64,000 bases of DNA from Tunturibacter gelidoferens (GTDB lineage Bacteria > Acidobacteriota > Terriglobia > Terriglobales > Acidobacteriaceae): NCBI RefSeq assembly GCF_040358255.1, contig NZ_CP132938.1, positions 1,426,001-1,490,000 of the forward strand, in the 5' to 3' direction. The translations under genes were made by a program, and so were the position numbers. The notes below the pieces were generated by a model, which ran no database searches, had not been told where the DNA came from, and saw only the letters and a program-made list of their open reading frames with translations. This document shows, in pieces, positions 8,218 through 17,034 of this stretch. Every line of letters starts with the position of its first letter. Positions within the stretch are counted from its first letter, which is position 1.

Positions 8218-8645
8218 TTACCGTGGCTTATGGGATCGCGGGTCCAATTGACGGTTGTATTCGGCGCTGTCGAAGCGGCCTTGCGAGGAAGCAATGAGTT
8301 CATCGGAGTCGATCTGCCAAGTCTCGGAGCCGCCGATGCGAACCGGCTGTCCGGTACCTCCGGGGCCTGTGTTGGTCCTGTGAGAGTCCAGTGGTAGATG
8401 ACTTGATCGTCCTGGATGCTTAGGGCGTCCATGACGATGCGGAGATCGGGGAAAGCGGTCATGAAGGATTGAGCTACTTCGGCGATTGCGGCTCTTCCGA
8501 CTGCAGGCGCGCCGTCGTTGATGCGGAGTGAACCGTTCGCTGCAAAGAATGCAGCGACGCTTGCGGCATCCTGACTGCACCAGGCATCGGTATAACGCGC
8601 TGCAAAGTCTCGCAGCTCGGATGGATCGGCTTGCATGGACTCCAA
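8218..8645 (-). pseudogene. SnoaL/ketosteroid-isomerase-like protein, single frameshift
   Basis: The first frame (from 8645) encodes a clean NTF2-fold start, with FAARYTDAWCSQDAASVAAF and MTAFPDLRIVMDALS, up to VIYHWTLTG. The homology then continues in the next frame as TNTGPGGTGQPVRIGGSETW, DELIASSQGRFDSAEYNRQL and a stop at 8218. The switch point is near 8375-8383, where one missing base in a GGACC stretch (expected GGAACC) would restore a protein of about 142 residues, normal for SnoaL-like proteins. Read without correction the first frame runs into the fdx 3' end. It is either a genuine inactivating deletion or a base-calling error. Confidence 0.75.
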
Positions 8646-8682
8646 TTGTATCGGTGAGGTCGTGAGAGCGATGGGGTGACGG

Positions 8683-9762
8683 CTACGCGGGGAGGATTCC
8701 GTACTTTGCTTCGAGGAAGATTTGCAGGTCCTCGGGGAGGGCGGATGTCAGTTCCTGCCAGGTTAGTAGCTTGAGGCGCCAGGCGAAGCTGGGGTAGTGC
8801 ACGGCGGAGAGGATGGAGTACCAGATCTCGATGAGGTCGCGGCGGCGGGCATCGCAGAGGACGCAGAAGGAAGCGTCGGAGGCGAAGGCGGCGAGGACGT
8901 TGCGAATGAGCTGGTAGCCCTGAATGACGGTGCGGGAACGCGCAGAGACTGTGGGTGGGAGTAGGTTGGGCGACGGCTCTTCGAGGTCGGAGAAATCCTC
9001 TGCCGACGGTTGCGTTGGTGTCGTCATAATTTTGCTGGGCAGGCGCTCGACGGCGAAGATGGTTTCGAGATCACGGTAGCGCTCGATGAGGCGTGGGCTT
9101 GCGGTCTGGAAGTTGGATTCGGTGAGCTTGGCTTCGATGAAGAGAGCGCCTAGCTGGAGGTCGATCTCGGTGCGGTCTTTGAGATGATGCTCTTCTTCGA
9201 TTTGCGATGAGGGCGCGGAGAGACTGATGTCGCTGAAGAGTGCGGATGAAATTGCTTGTTGTTTAGTGGGGCGCGTTGTTTTGTTTCTGCGAGCCGGAAA
9301 TCTCTTCAGCGGAACGCCGGGGTGAACGCCGAAGTTGGGTTGAGTGTCTGAGGGGACGCCCAGAAGATTCGCGACGGCGGGGTTGAGGTGGCAGTTGGAG
9401 AAGACGGCGGGGTGGCAGAAGATGTTCATCAGGAGAGCGTCGGAGCTGTTGGCGCAGTCGAGCTCCATCCATTGCCAGTCGGCTGTTGCGCGAACGCGGC
9501 GGTGGGCGGTGTGGGCTTTGGTGAGGCGACGGGACCAGGCGGGGTTGGCACAGATGGCAGCGTAGCTGGCGGGATGGAAGTTGCCGTGGCGGGACTGCTT
9601 GGCTTGCTCTTCATGGCCGAAGAGGATGCTGGGTTCGGTGCCGGTGGTCTGGTCGTGCAGGAGGCCGCTGTTGATGGCGAGGTGTTGGGCGCGGGCGTTC
9701 AGGTCGCGGCGTAGGAGCGAGGCGGACCACGGTGTTGGAGGGGTTTGGCGGTTGTGCGTCAT
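8683..9762 (-). CDS. Putative restriction-endonuclease-like protein (PGN_0703-like)
   Basis: The 359-residue product has a central candidate PD-(D/E)xK core, TEIDLQLGALFIEAKLTE, where Asp and the EAK triad are spaced as in type II-like nucleases. The C-terminal half has SRTVIQGYQLIRNVLAAFA, FCVLCDARRRDLIEIWYSI and a terminal EDLQIFLEAKYGI. This resembles proteins annotated as the PGN_0703 family of putative restriction endonucleases; I recognise the layout but cannot verify it. No methyltransferase or specificity gene is next to it. The ATG at 9760-9762 is preferred to an in-frame TTG at 9819. It is divergent from iscX by about 80 bases. DNA cleavage is an inference from the motif. Confidence 0.55.
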   Translation of the reverse strand: MTHNRQTPPTPWSASLLRRDLNARAQHLAINSGLLHDQTTGTEPSILFGHEEQAKQSRHGNFHPASYAAICANPAWSRRLTKAHTAHRRVRATADWQWMELDCANSSDALLMNIFCHPAVFSNCHLNPAVANLLGVPSDTQPNFGVHPGVPLKRFPARRNKTTRPTKQQAISSALFSDISLSAPSSQIEEEHHLKDRTEIDLQLGALFIEAKLTESNFQTASPRLIERYRDLETIFAVERLPSKIMTTPTQPSAEDFSDLEEPSPNLLPPTVSARSRTVIQGYQLIRNVLAAFASDASFCVLCDARRRDLIEIWYSILSAVHYPSFAWRLKLLTWQELTSALPEDLQIFLEAKYGILPA

Positions 9763-9841
9763 AAAACTGTCGCAGGTTTTCTTGTAGTCTTTGGTGTGGC
9801 GGCGATTTTTGCTGCTCAAAGCTATTTTATCGGGGGATGTT

Positions 9842-10057
9842 ATGGCGGTTGAGTTTGATTGGACGGACGCGGAGGAGATTGGGATTCAGTTGCAGGAGAA
9901 GTATCCGGAGATTGAGCCGTATTCGGTGCGATTCACGGATCTGCATAAATATGTGACGGGGCTTCCGGGATTTGTGGGTGATCCGGCTAAGTCGAATGAA
10001 GGGATTCTGGAGGCGATCCAGGCGGCTTGGAATGAAGAGTATGAGGATGCGAAGTAA
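9842..10057 (+). CDS. iscX: Fe-S cluster assembly protein IscX
   Basis: The 71-residue acidic product, from MAVEFDWTDAEEIG to ILEAIQAAWNEEYEDAK, matches IscX (YfhJ) along its whole length, including the FTDLHKYVTGLPGF segment. IscX binds IscS and iron and modulates cluster synthesis in the cytoplasm. In enterobacteria it ends the isc operon after fdx; here it lies about 1.6 kb downstream of fdx, separated by a broken gene and a nuclease-like gene on the other strand. The ATG at 9842 gives the family's usual length; an upstream in-frame start adds residues that do not match. Confidence 0.9.
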   Translation: MAVEFDWTDAEEIGIQLQEKYPEIEPYSVRFTDLHKYVTGLPGFVGDPAKSNEGILEAIQAAWNEEYEDAK

Positions 10058-10154
10058 GCTTAGATCCCTTTGTTCCGCCGTGTGGTGGCGCCTTTGTGAC
10101 TTGAATACCGCAAGAGTAGTTTGAGGGCCGGCTGACCCGTGGTCACAGCTTCTT

Positions 10155-11756
10155 TTATTTGCGCCGGAGGATTTGGTTCGGGAGAGTTGAACCGACTGCC
10201 GTTAGCGTGAGGTAGGCGGTAATACCCCATGCGATAGAGGCGGTTGCAATGGTGAGAATGTCTTTTGGATGGGTGGAGACAGGCGGCAGGAAGTGTGCCG
10301 CAGCGGTGGTGGCGGCAAAGGCTAACAGCGCGGCGAGGAAGGCTCGGCCTAGCTCGGCGAATTCGAGGTGGTGTAGGTCTACCAGCCCTTTGCGGTGGAG
10401 CAGGTACGCGAGCGAAGCTGTCTGAGCGAGGATGCCGATGTCGGATGCGATTGCCAGACCTTCGAGGTTGAAGGTATGGAAGAGGGTGGCGTAGATGGGG
10501 ATGGAGATCAAGGTGATGAGGGTGCCAGTGATCGCTGGGGTGCGGGTGTTGCTGGCGGCGTAGAAAGCCCGTGCATATATGCCTTGCACGGCCCAGATCG
10601 CGAGTGTGATGGCGAGGACTCTGAAGAGATGGGTAGTGGCTGCCGCATCGGTGCGGTTGAACTTGCCACCGCGGAAGAGGTCCATCAACCAGGGTGCGAG
10701 GGCGATCATCCACGCGGAGACGATCATGCCGACGGAGAAGAGACGAGAGACGGAGCGGGAGACAGAGTGGGAGAAGTCGGCGATGCGTTTTTGCTGGAAG
10801 AGCGAAGCGAAGAAAGGGAGCGAAGCCGCTCCGGCGGCGGGGCCGATGACATTGAAGGGGGCATTGAAAAGGTCTTTGGCGTTACCGATGAGGGTGATGC
10901 CACCGTCGCGGAGTGAGGCGTAGTAGTTGAGGAAGATCCCGTCGAACATGACGAGGGAGACACCGATCATGAGCGGAAGTGAGAGCTTGAGCCACTCGAG
11001 AAACGCGGGATCGCGGAAGCCAATGATGGGTCGATAGCGGAGACCTGTGCGAAAGGCTCCAAGGGAGTTGAGGACGGCGGAGCCGACGAAAGTGCCGGCA
11101 AAGACACCGATGGCGAGCGAGGTGACGCCTAACTGCCGGTGAAGGAAGACAGCGCCAAGGATGATTCCGGCGTTATAAACGATTGGGGTGAAGGCCTGGT
11201 ACAGGAAGATTTTGCGGACTTGCAGGCGCGAACTCATGACACTGCCAATGAAGAAGAACAATTGCGCTGGAATGATGATGCGCGTCATGGTGGTGCAGAG
11301 GGCGACTTTTGCAGGGTCGCCGCGAAAACCTTTATTAGCGAGCAGAACATACTGAGGCGCAAAGATTTCGGCCAGCAGAACGCCGAGACCGAGGACAAGG
11401 AGCATGGTCGTAAGGATGACGGAGAGCGCGCGGTCGCCCCCTTCTTCGTCGCCGGATTCGCGATAGCGGTTGAGGAGGGTGATGAGAGAGATGGAGGCTG
11501 CGCCACCGATGAGGAAATAGGCGAGTAGATCGGGGAGCTTAAAGGCTGCGCGGTAGGCGTCCTGCGCGACTCCGGCGCCGAAGAGGGAGTTGATGTATTT
11601 GATGCGGACGAGGGCAAGGACACCGGAGAGCACCGTGGAAAGCATGAGCAGGAGGGTAGCGGAAAAGGCGCTGTGTGTTGCGGAGGGGCGAAGGAAGGCG
11701 AATAGGTTGCGGCGGGGCGTTGTGTCGGACGAGATGGATTCTTTGTTTGCGTGCAC
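10155..11756 (-). CDS. murJ: Lipid II flippase MurJ (MviN family)
   Basis: A 533-residue polytopic protein with about 13-14 hydrophobic segments. It contains MurJ landmarks: SRLQVRKIFLYQAFTP, NAPFNVIGPAAGAASLPFFA and RVLAITLAIWAVQGIYARAF. MurJ moves lipid-linked peptidoglycan precursors across the inner membrane and is normally essential. The N-terminal region is slightly longer than usual (about 30 polar residues before the first helix). It is divergent from the LysR gene, with only about 30 bases between the two start codons, so their promoters must overlap the neighbouring coding sequences. Confidence 0.9.
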   Translation of the reverse strand: MHANKESISSDTTPRRNLFAFLRPSATHSAFSATLLLMLSTVLSGVLALVRIKYINSLFGAGVAQDAYRAAFKLPDLLAYFLIGGAASISLITLLNRYRESGDEEGGDRALSVILTTMLLVLGLGVLLAEIFAPQYVLLANKGFRGDPAKVALCTTMTRIIIPAQLFFFIGSVMSSRLQVRKIFLYQAFTPIVYNAGIILGAVFLHRQLGVTSLAIGVFAGTFVGSAVLNSLGAFRTGLRYRPIIGFRDPAFLEWLKLSLPLMIGVSLVMFDGIFLNYYASLRDGGITLIGNAKDLFNAPFNVIGPAAGAASLPFFASLFQQKRIADFSHSVSRSVSRLFSVGMIVSAWMIALAPWLMDLFRGGKFNRTDAAATTHLFRVLAITLAIWAVQGIYARAFYAASNTRTPAITGTLITLISIPIYATLFHTFNLEGLAIASDIGILAQTASLAYLLHRKGLVDLHHLEFAELGRAFLAALLAFAATTAAAHFLPPVSTHPKDILTIATASIAWGITAYLTLTAVGSTLPNQILRRK

Positions 11757-11785
11757 GGGTTGAATTGATTTTATCGGGTGGGCTT

Positions 11786-12748
11786 ATGCTGATGGGTGGC
11801 GGGGCTGGTTCGCGGCGAGGAGAGGGTTTGGAGAACTTTCGGTTACGGGTGTTTCGGGCGGTGGCGGAGGAGCTGAGCTTTCGTAAGGCGGCGGAGGTGC
11901 TGCATCTGAGCCAGCCGGCGGTGAGTCAGCATGTGCATGCGCTCGAGGAGGAGGCCGGCGTGCAGTTGTTCGACCGGGCGCGGGGCGCGGGGCACGGGAG
12001 CCAGATCTCGTTGACCGAGGCGGGGCGGGTGTTGCTTGGATATGCGAATGCCGCGGCGGAGATGATGGTGGAGGCGCAACGGGCGCTGGCGGCGCTGAAT
12101 GATGAGGCTGATGGTCCGCTGAAGCTTGGGGCATCGACGACGGTGGCGCAGTATTTGTTGCCGCGGATTCTTGGGGCGTTTTTGAAGCAGTATCCGCAGG
12201 TGAAGCTTTCGCTGGTGAGTGGGAATACGGAGCAGATTGTGGAGGCGGTGGCGGAGAAGAAGGTCGCGCTGGGAATTATTGAGGGGCCGGCGATGCGGCG
12301 TGACGTGAAGACGGAGCGTATGGCGCAGGATGAGATGGTGCTGATTGTGAGTCCAAATCACCCGTGGGCGCTGAGGAAGGGAAGGGCGATTGAGGGGGCG
12401 GAACTGGCGAAGGCGCCGCTGCTGCTTCGGGAGCGGGGGTCGGGTTCGCGGCGGGTGGTGGAGCGGGCGTTGAAGAAGATGGGGCTGCCGCTGCGGTCGT
12501 TGCAGGTGGCGGTGGAGCTGGATTCGACGGAGTCGATTCTCTCCGGGGTGGAGGCGGAGCTGGGAGTAGGCTTTGTGTCGCTGTGGGCGCTGGGAAAGGC
12601 TTTGCGGCTAGGCACGGTCAGGGTGGTTGCGGTGAAAGGGCTGGAGATGCGGCGGGATTTCAGCTTCGTTCGGCTCGCAGGTGCTGAGATGACGGGCGCG
12701 GCGGCAGCGTTTCAGAGATTCGCGATGGGAAGGGTCGACCCGAAATAG
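11786..12748 (+). CDS. LysR family transcriptional regulator
   Basis: The 320-residue product has an N-terminal winged helix-turn-helix (FRAVAEELSFRKAAEVLHLS then QPAVSQHVHALEEEAG) and a substrate-binding-like effector domain (LKLGASTTVAQYLLPRIL, LLLRERGSGSRRVVERAL). This subgroup, related to CysB/CbbR/YeiE regulators, often sits beside YeiH-type transporters, as here. I chose ATG 11786 since the alternative starts at 11675 would overlap murJ. A near-perfect palindrome 12 bases after its stop and before the transporter gene is a good candidate operator. The effector is unknown. Confidence 0.9.
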   Translation: MLMGGGAGSRRGEGLENFRLRVFRAVAEELSFRKAAEVLHLSQPAVSQHVHALEEEAGVQLFDRARGAGHGSQISLTEAGRVLLGYANAAAEMMVEAQRALAALNDEADGPLKLGASTTVAQYLLPRILGAFLKQYPQVKLSLVSGNTEQIVEAVAEKKVALGIIEGPAMRRDVKTERMAQDEMVLIVSPNHPWALRKGRAIEGAELAKAPLLLRERGSGSRRVVERALKKMGLPLRSLQVAVELDSTESILSGVEAELGVGFVSLWALGKALRLGTVRVVAVKGLEMRRDFSFVRLAGAEMTGAAAAFQRFAMGRVDPK

Positions 12749-12759
12749 CTGATGTGGCT

Positions 12760-12776
12760 GATAAGTAATACTTATC
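12760..12776. promoter_or_regulatory. Palindromic candidate operator for the YeiH-like gene
   Basis: GATAAGTAATACTTATC is a perfect 8+1+8 inverted repeat. It contains the T-N11-A pattern of LysR-type boxes, is AT-rich against a GC-rich background, and lies between the lysR stop and the transporter start. Binding by the neighbouring LysR protein is inferred. Confidence 0.6.
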
Positions 12777-12830
12777 GTTGATTGGAAAGTACGTCTCGAC
12801 CGGTGGTTGGGAGACGCGCATGCTTTAAGC

Positions 12831-13766
12831 ATGTGGAAGAAGAATCTTTTTTATATCGGAATTATTGTTTCGGCGAGCGGGTTGATCGGGCCTCCGCTCG
12901 CGTTGGCCGCGGGGCTCGCGTTTGGCCTGAGTACGGTGCATACGTTTCATGGAGAGGGGCGGAACCTGTCGAAGTTTCTATTGCAGGCTGCGGTGGTCTG
13001 CCTGGGATTCGGGATGAATTTGAAGGAGGTCGTGCACGCGGGTGCGTCGGGGTTCATGTATACGGCGATCAGCATCACGTTTGCTCTGGTGCTGGGAGTT
13101 GCGCTGGGTAAGCTGCTACAGGTGGGCAAAACGCAGTCGCTGCTGATCAGCTTTGGGACGGCGATATGCGGAGGGAGCGCGATTGCGGCGATGGGACCGG
13201 TGCTGAATGCGAATGAAGAGGAGATGGCAGTCTCGCTGGGCACGGTGTTTGTGTTGAACTCGGTGGCACTGTTGGTGTTTCCGTTGATTGGGCACCTGAT
13301 GAACTTCTCGCAGACGCAGTTTGGGTTGTGGTCGGCTCTGGCGATTCATGACACCAGCTCGGTGGTGGGGGCTGGCGCGAAGTATGGGCCGACGGCGCTG
13401 GCTGTAGGAACGACGGTGAAGCTGGCGCGGGCACTGTGGATTGTGCCGCTGGCGATTGCTACGGCGATGCTGAAGAAGAGCAAGGCGAAGGTGCCGTGGC
13501 CCTGGTTCATTCTGTACTTCTGCTTTGCGGCGGTGGCGGCGAGTTATCTGCCACGGTATATGCCGCAGGCTGTGCCACTGTTTGCGGCACTCAATCGGCT
13601 GGGGCGCGCGGCTTTGACTGTGGTGTTGTTTTTGATTGGGACGGGCATCACGCGGGAGACGCTGAAGGAGGTGGGTGTCAGGCCGATGGTGCAGGGTATT
13701 GCGCTTTGGATTGTGGTGGCGAGCCTGTCGCTGTGGGCGATCCATGTGGGGTGGATCTCGCTGTGA
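12831..13766 (+). CDS. YeiH family (UPF0324) putative sulfate/anion exporter
   Basis: The 311-residue membrane protein has about ten hydrophobic segments and the signature YeiH regions GLAFGLSTVHTF, SFGTAICGGSAIAAMGPVL and ALAIHDTSSVVGAGAKYG. The family is predicted to export sulfate or a related anion and is normally controlled by a LysR neighbour. I start at ATG 12831; a TTG start eight codons earlier is possible. No strong ribosome-binding site is visible, but the start overlaps a small palindrome (CATGCTTTAAGCATG). Confidence 0.85.
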   Translation: MWKKNLFYIGIIVSASGLIGPPLALAAGLAFGLSTVHTFHGEGRNLSKFLLQAAVVCLGFGMNLKEVVHAGASGFMYTAISITFALVLGVALGKLLQVGKTQSLLISFGTAICGGSAIAAMGPVLNANEEEMAVSLGTVFVLNSVALLVFPLIGHLMNFSQTQFGLWSALAIHDTSSVVGAGAKYGPTALAVGTTVKLARALWIVPLAIATAMLKKSKAKVPWPWFILYFCFAAVAASYLPRYMPQAVPLFAALNRLGRAALTVVLFLIGTGITRETLKEVGVRPMVQGIALWIVVASLSLWAIHVGWISL

Positions 13767-13819
13767 GGAGCTGGAGCAAATTACGAGTTGATGGAGAGGA
13801 TACCGAGCGAAGGGCAAAA

Positions 13820-13853
13820 GCAGATTCCTCCGCTTCGCTGCGGAATGACAACA
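13820..13853 (+). repeat. R3 hairpin element, copy 1
   Basis: GCAGATTCCTCCGCTTCGCT followed by GCGGAATGACAAC folds as a stem between ATTCC and GGAAT. The same core recurs at 26619-26652, and a shorter relative lies at 55562-55590. Confidence 0.75.
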
Positions 13854-13895
13854 AAATGAGCGGTAGAACACCTCTATAACAACAGGAAATTTGCT

Positions 13896-14279
13896 TTAGC
13901 GGTCGGGGTGTGTGGAGGCGGTGACCTTTGGTTGTTCGCCGCTTCTGTCTTTGAAGGGATCTTTCCACTGGACGGGGAGGCTGTTTCGACTACCTCTCTT
14001 TTTTATTTTGATGCTGGAGGAGATGGAGAGCCCAGCGACTGTGAAGCTCACCAGCTGTCGTTGGCTGCAGCGGAGACAGCGTACGGGATATCTCATGAAG
14101 AGTATCTCGGTGAGGTCCTGGGAGCGAAGAGTTGATCGGCGGAAGCTCTGGCCGGAGCAGTACTGGCAACGGATGGGAGCGCCGCTGCGAGACTCAGTTC
14201 CGAGGTAGGGGGCGCGAGTCTGGGAGGAGTGTCTGCGCCGGGAACTCTGCTTTTGATCGTCCTTAAATCTCATCTTCAA
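13896..14279 (-). CDS. Zinc-ribbon protein, translationally coupled to MerR gene
   Basis: The 127-residue basic product has two cysteine knuckles, IRCQYCSG near residue 37 and [10 protein letters not shown] near residue 66, separated by a hydrophobic stretch ([10 protein letters not shown]); this layout is common in uncharacterised acidobacterial zinc-ribbon proteins. After the second knuckle a moderately hydrophobic segment follows ([11 protein letters not shown]). Its start codon overlaps the stop of the upstream MerR gene by four bases, so it is probably translated from the same mRNA. Function unknown. Confidence 0.65.
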   Translation of the reverse strand: MKMRFKDDQKQSSRRRHSSQTRAPYLGTESRSGAPIRCQYCSGQSFRRSTLRSQDLTEILFMRYPVRCLRCSQRQLVSFTVAGLSISSSIKIKKRGSRNSLPVQWKDPFKDRSGEQPKVTASTHPDR

Positions 14280-14794
14280 CTCTTGTCCTCTTCGGGAAGG
14301 AGAGGAAGGTTGAAGAGTTTTTCCGGAGTTCGGCGGGGAGCGGTGGATGTGCGCGGGGCGCGGATGGGGTGCACTGTGGGGCGGGCGGGTGATTTGGAGA
14401 GCAGGGTGTGGAGTTCGCGGAGGTCTTTATGCAGTTTGCGGAGCTGGCGGGAGTCGATGCTGGTGGGGGCGCCTTCGATGGTAAGGGCCAGCTGCGGTTC
14501 GCTGTGCCTGAGTTCGCTTTTGAAGACCTGCCGGGCGCCGGGGATGGTGTAGCCCTCGTTGTAAAGGAGACTCTTGATGCGCAGGGCCATTTCGACGTCG
14601 CGACGTCGATAGAGGCGCTGGCCGGTGCCGCCTTTGTGCGGCTTGAGTTGAGGGAACTCGCTCTCCCAGAAGCGAAGGACGTAGGCGGGGACGTCGCAGA
14701 GTTTGGCGACCTCACCGATGCGGAAGTAGAGCTTGTCCGGGATGTCTGACCCGGAGGGTGGGGTGGTTTTGCGGATTGGCTGGTGCTGCGCCAT
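14276..14794 (-). CDS. MerR family transcriptional regulator
   Basis: The 172-residue product has a MerR-type N-terminal domain: [20 protein letters not shown] then [10 protein letters not shown], and [22 protein letters not shown] instead of YE/YD places it with the MlrA/HspR-like or CarA-type MerR regulators that occur beside housekeeping genes. The C-terminus ([15 protein letters not shown] then basic, proline-rich) has no ligand domain. ATG 14794 has GGAG eight bases upstream; a GTG at 14863 would add 23 low-complexity residues. It is followed, with a four-base overlap, by a zinc-ribbon gene. Confidence 0.85.
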   Translation of the reverse strand: MAQHQPIRKTTPPSGSDIPDKLYFRIGEVAKLCDVPAYVLRFWESEFPQLKPHKGGTGQRLYRRRDVEMALRIKSLLYNEGYTIPGARQVFKSELRHSEPQLALTIEGAPTSIDSRQLRKLHKDLRELHTLLSKSPARPTVHPIRAPRTSTAPRRTPEKLFNLPLLPEEDKS

Positions 14795-14910
14795 GCCAGA
14801 AGCTCCGGAACCGCCTGCCCGGCGGGAGTGGCCTATCGTTCGGCTGCTGCCAGTATAGGCCACTCGGTCGGCATGGTTTGTAATTTTTCCCTGGTCAGGG
14901 CGGTTGAACT

Positions 14911-16041
14911 TCAGGCACCTGGGGTGGAGACGGGCTGGCGAGGTTCGGTCTTTCCGCGAGCACTGCGGAGGTACTGGACGGGCCAGGTGGTTGAATGGTG
15001 GAGAACCGCCGCGGCGTGCAGTGGCCAGTAGGGGTTGCGGAGCAGCTCGCGCGCCAGCAGGATGAGGTCAGCCTGTCCGGTGCGGATGATCTGGTCGGCC
15101 TGGGCCGGCTCGGTGATCATGCCGACGGCAGCGGTGGGGATTTCGGCCTCGCGGCGGATGGTGTCTGAGTGATGGACCTGGTAGCCGGAGCCTACTGGAA
15201 TCTGCTGGGCGGGGTGGTTGCCACCGGTGGAGACGTCTACGAGATCGACGTCTGCCTGTTTGAGGAGTTTGGAGAAGGCGACGGATTGGGGGAGGTCCCA
15301 GCTTGCGCCGAGAGACTCCGGCGCCCAGTCGGTTGCGGAGATTCTGACGAAGAGAGGAAGGTGCTGGGGCCATGCGGCGCGGACGGCTTTGATCACTTCG
15401 AGGGGGAAGCGGGTGCGGTTTTCGAAGCTGCCGCCGTACTGATCGGTGCGCTGGTTGGAGAGCGGGGAGAGGAACTCGTGGAGGAGGTAGCCATGGGCTG
15501 CGTGGATCTCGACGAGGTCGAAGCCGGCGGTGAGGGCGCGATGGGTGGCTGCTACGAAGTCGGCGATGATTTTGTCCATGCCGGCGCGGTCGAGAGCGGT
15601 GGGGACTGGGTATGCTTCGTCGAAGCGGATGGCGGAGGGGGCTACGGGCTGCCAGCCGCCTTCGGAGGCGGGCATGGTGCGGACTGGTTCCCAGGGGACG
15701 GACATGCTGGCTTTGCGGCCGGCGTGGGCCAGCTGGGTGCCGGCGTAGGCGCCGTGCTGGTGGAGGAAGGTGGTGATGCGTTTGAGCTCGGGGGTGTGTT
15801 CATCCTTCCAGATGCCGAGGTCGCCGGGGGTGATGCGGGCTTCGGGGCTTACGGCGTTGGCTTCGGTGATGATGAGTCCGGCGCCGCCAATGGCGCGGCT
15901 TCCGAGGTGGACGAGGTGCCAATCGTTGGCAAAACCGTCGACCGAGGAGTATTCGCACATGGGGGAGACGGCGATGCGGTTGGGAAGAGTGAGGCTGCGG
16001 AGCTTGAGAGGAGCGAAGAGGTGGTCGGTCGGCTGGGTCAC
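14911..16041 (-). CDS. NADH:flavin oxidoreductase, Old Yellow Enzyme family (YqjM-like)
   Basis: The 376-residue TIM-barrel protein begins [20 protein letters not shown] with MCEYSS, the YqjM-class FMN-site motif with its regulatory Cys. It contains HAGRKAS and the substrate-binding pair [16 protein letters not shown] (His-x-x-His class), and [17 protein letters not shown]. Such enzymes use NADPH and FMN to reduce activated C=C bonds of enones, nitro compounds and quinones. Length is normal for the thermophilic-like class. It is monocistronic. Confidence 0.92.
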   Translation of the reverse strand: MTQPTDHLFAPLKLRSLTLPNRIAVSPMCEYSSVDGFANDWHLVHLGSRAIGGAGLIITEANAVSPEARITPGDLGIWKDEHTPELKRITTFLHQHGAYAGTQLAHAGRKASMSVPWEPVRTMPASEGGWQPVAPSAIRFDEAYPVPTALDRAGMDKIIADFVAATHRALTAGFDLVEIHAAHGYLLHEFLSPLSNQRTDQYGGSFENRTRFPLEVIKAVRAAWPQHLPLFVRISATDWAPESLGASWDLPQSVAFSKLLKQADVDLVDVSTGGNHPAQQIPVGSGYQVHHSDTIRREAEIPTAAVGMITEPAQADQIIRTGQADLILLARELLRNPYWPLHAAAVLHHSTTWPVQYLRSARGKTEPRQPVSTPGA

Positions 16042-16331
16042 ACCCCATTGGATGTGGCGGGTTGGATTTGGATGTGAGGGAGTGTTCCGGTGGCACGTAT
16101 TAAATTTCCTGGTGGTTTGTGGGCGGGGTTTTCGGCGGAAGTCGCGGATTTTTTGTGGTTTATTCGTGGTGGAGATGTGGTGAAATGCGTGGTGAATGTG
16201 GAGAAAAAACAGCGATCATTTGACCGCTGAAAAGTACGCCACGGATTCCGGTTTTTTTTCGAGCAGACCGAGAGACGGAACCTTAGGCGACAAGAGAGCG
16301 TATTGTTTTTCTGACTGAATGGAGGCTCCAG

Positions 16332-16955
16332 ATGCGGGTGAACCAAGGTACGACGGCGATGCTGGCAGCGACGATGGCAGCGTCGACGATGCTGATGAGC
16401 GGCTGCCGGATTGAGAATGACAAACATGGCGACGCCGATAATGTGAAGATCGCTACGCCGTTTGGCGGAATGTCGGTGAAGACGAACGAAGCGGCCGGCG
16501 TCGATGCGATTGGGCTGCCGGTGTATCCGGGCGCGGTGATGGTGAAGAAGAAGGATAAGAACGACGGGGCGGCCGATATCAATTTGAGCTTCGGCAGTTT
16601 TTCGCTGAAGGTGAAGGCGGCCAGTTACACGACGCCCGATAGTCCTGATCAGGTGGCGGCGTTTTATCGCAAGGCGCTGGGGCGATATGGCGATGTGATT
16701 CAGTGCCAGAACGACAAGCCGGTGAGTTCGCAGACGCGGACGGCGGAGGGGTTGACCTGCGCAGACGATCAGAAGAATCACGTCAAGGTGGACAACGACC
16801 TATCGGGGAAGATGGAGCTGAAGGCTGGATCGAAGCAGCATCAGCATATCGTTGGGATCGATCCTGACGGCAGTGGAACGAAGATCGGGATGGTGGCGCT
16901 GGATCTGCCGGGACATATCTCGGTTGGGGATGACAACGACTCGAGCAAACAGTAA
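16332..16955 (+). CDS. Lipoprotein of unknown function
   Basis: The 207-residue product has a lipoprotein signal (MLAATMAASTMLMSGC, lipobox LMSGC) and a mature domain with GLPVYPGAVMVKK and the repeated-looking SPDQVAAFYRKALGRYGDV segment, as in acidobacterial proteins that test a growth of residual per x-y plots in no known pathway. The PGA and AFYRKAL motifs suggest the small exported fold often annotated only as hypothetical. A GGAGG ribosome-binding site precedes the ATG by six bases. It is monocistronic. Function unknown. Confidence 0.7.
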   Translation: MRVNQGTTAMLAATMAASTMLMSGCRIENDKHGDADNVKIATPFGGMSVKTNEAAGVDAIGLPVYPGAVMVKKKDKNDGAADINLSFGSFSLKVKAASYTTPDSPDQVAAFYRKALGRYGDVIQCQNDKPVSSQTRTAEGLTCADDQKNHVKVDNDLSGKMELKAGSKQHQHIVGIDPDGSGTKIGMVALDLPGHISVGDDNDSSKQ

Positions 16956-17034
16956 AGCGGTTGGATGAGGATCGTGTGGTGCGCGGAGCGTCTGCGCTTG
17001 CCGCGCCGTTTGGGGTGGGGTAGCTTCATAAGAT

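Noticed and set aside
8019..8645. Single 208-residue protein in this frame
   Set aside because: Homology leaves the frame near 8380 and continues in the next frame; the C-terminal half of the long frame is antisense to fdx.
14229..14552. Plus-strand frame over the MerR gene
   Set aside because: It is antisense to the MerR coding sequence and has no independent ribosome-binding site or motif.
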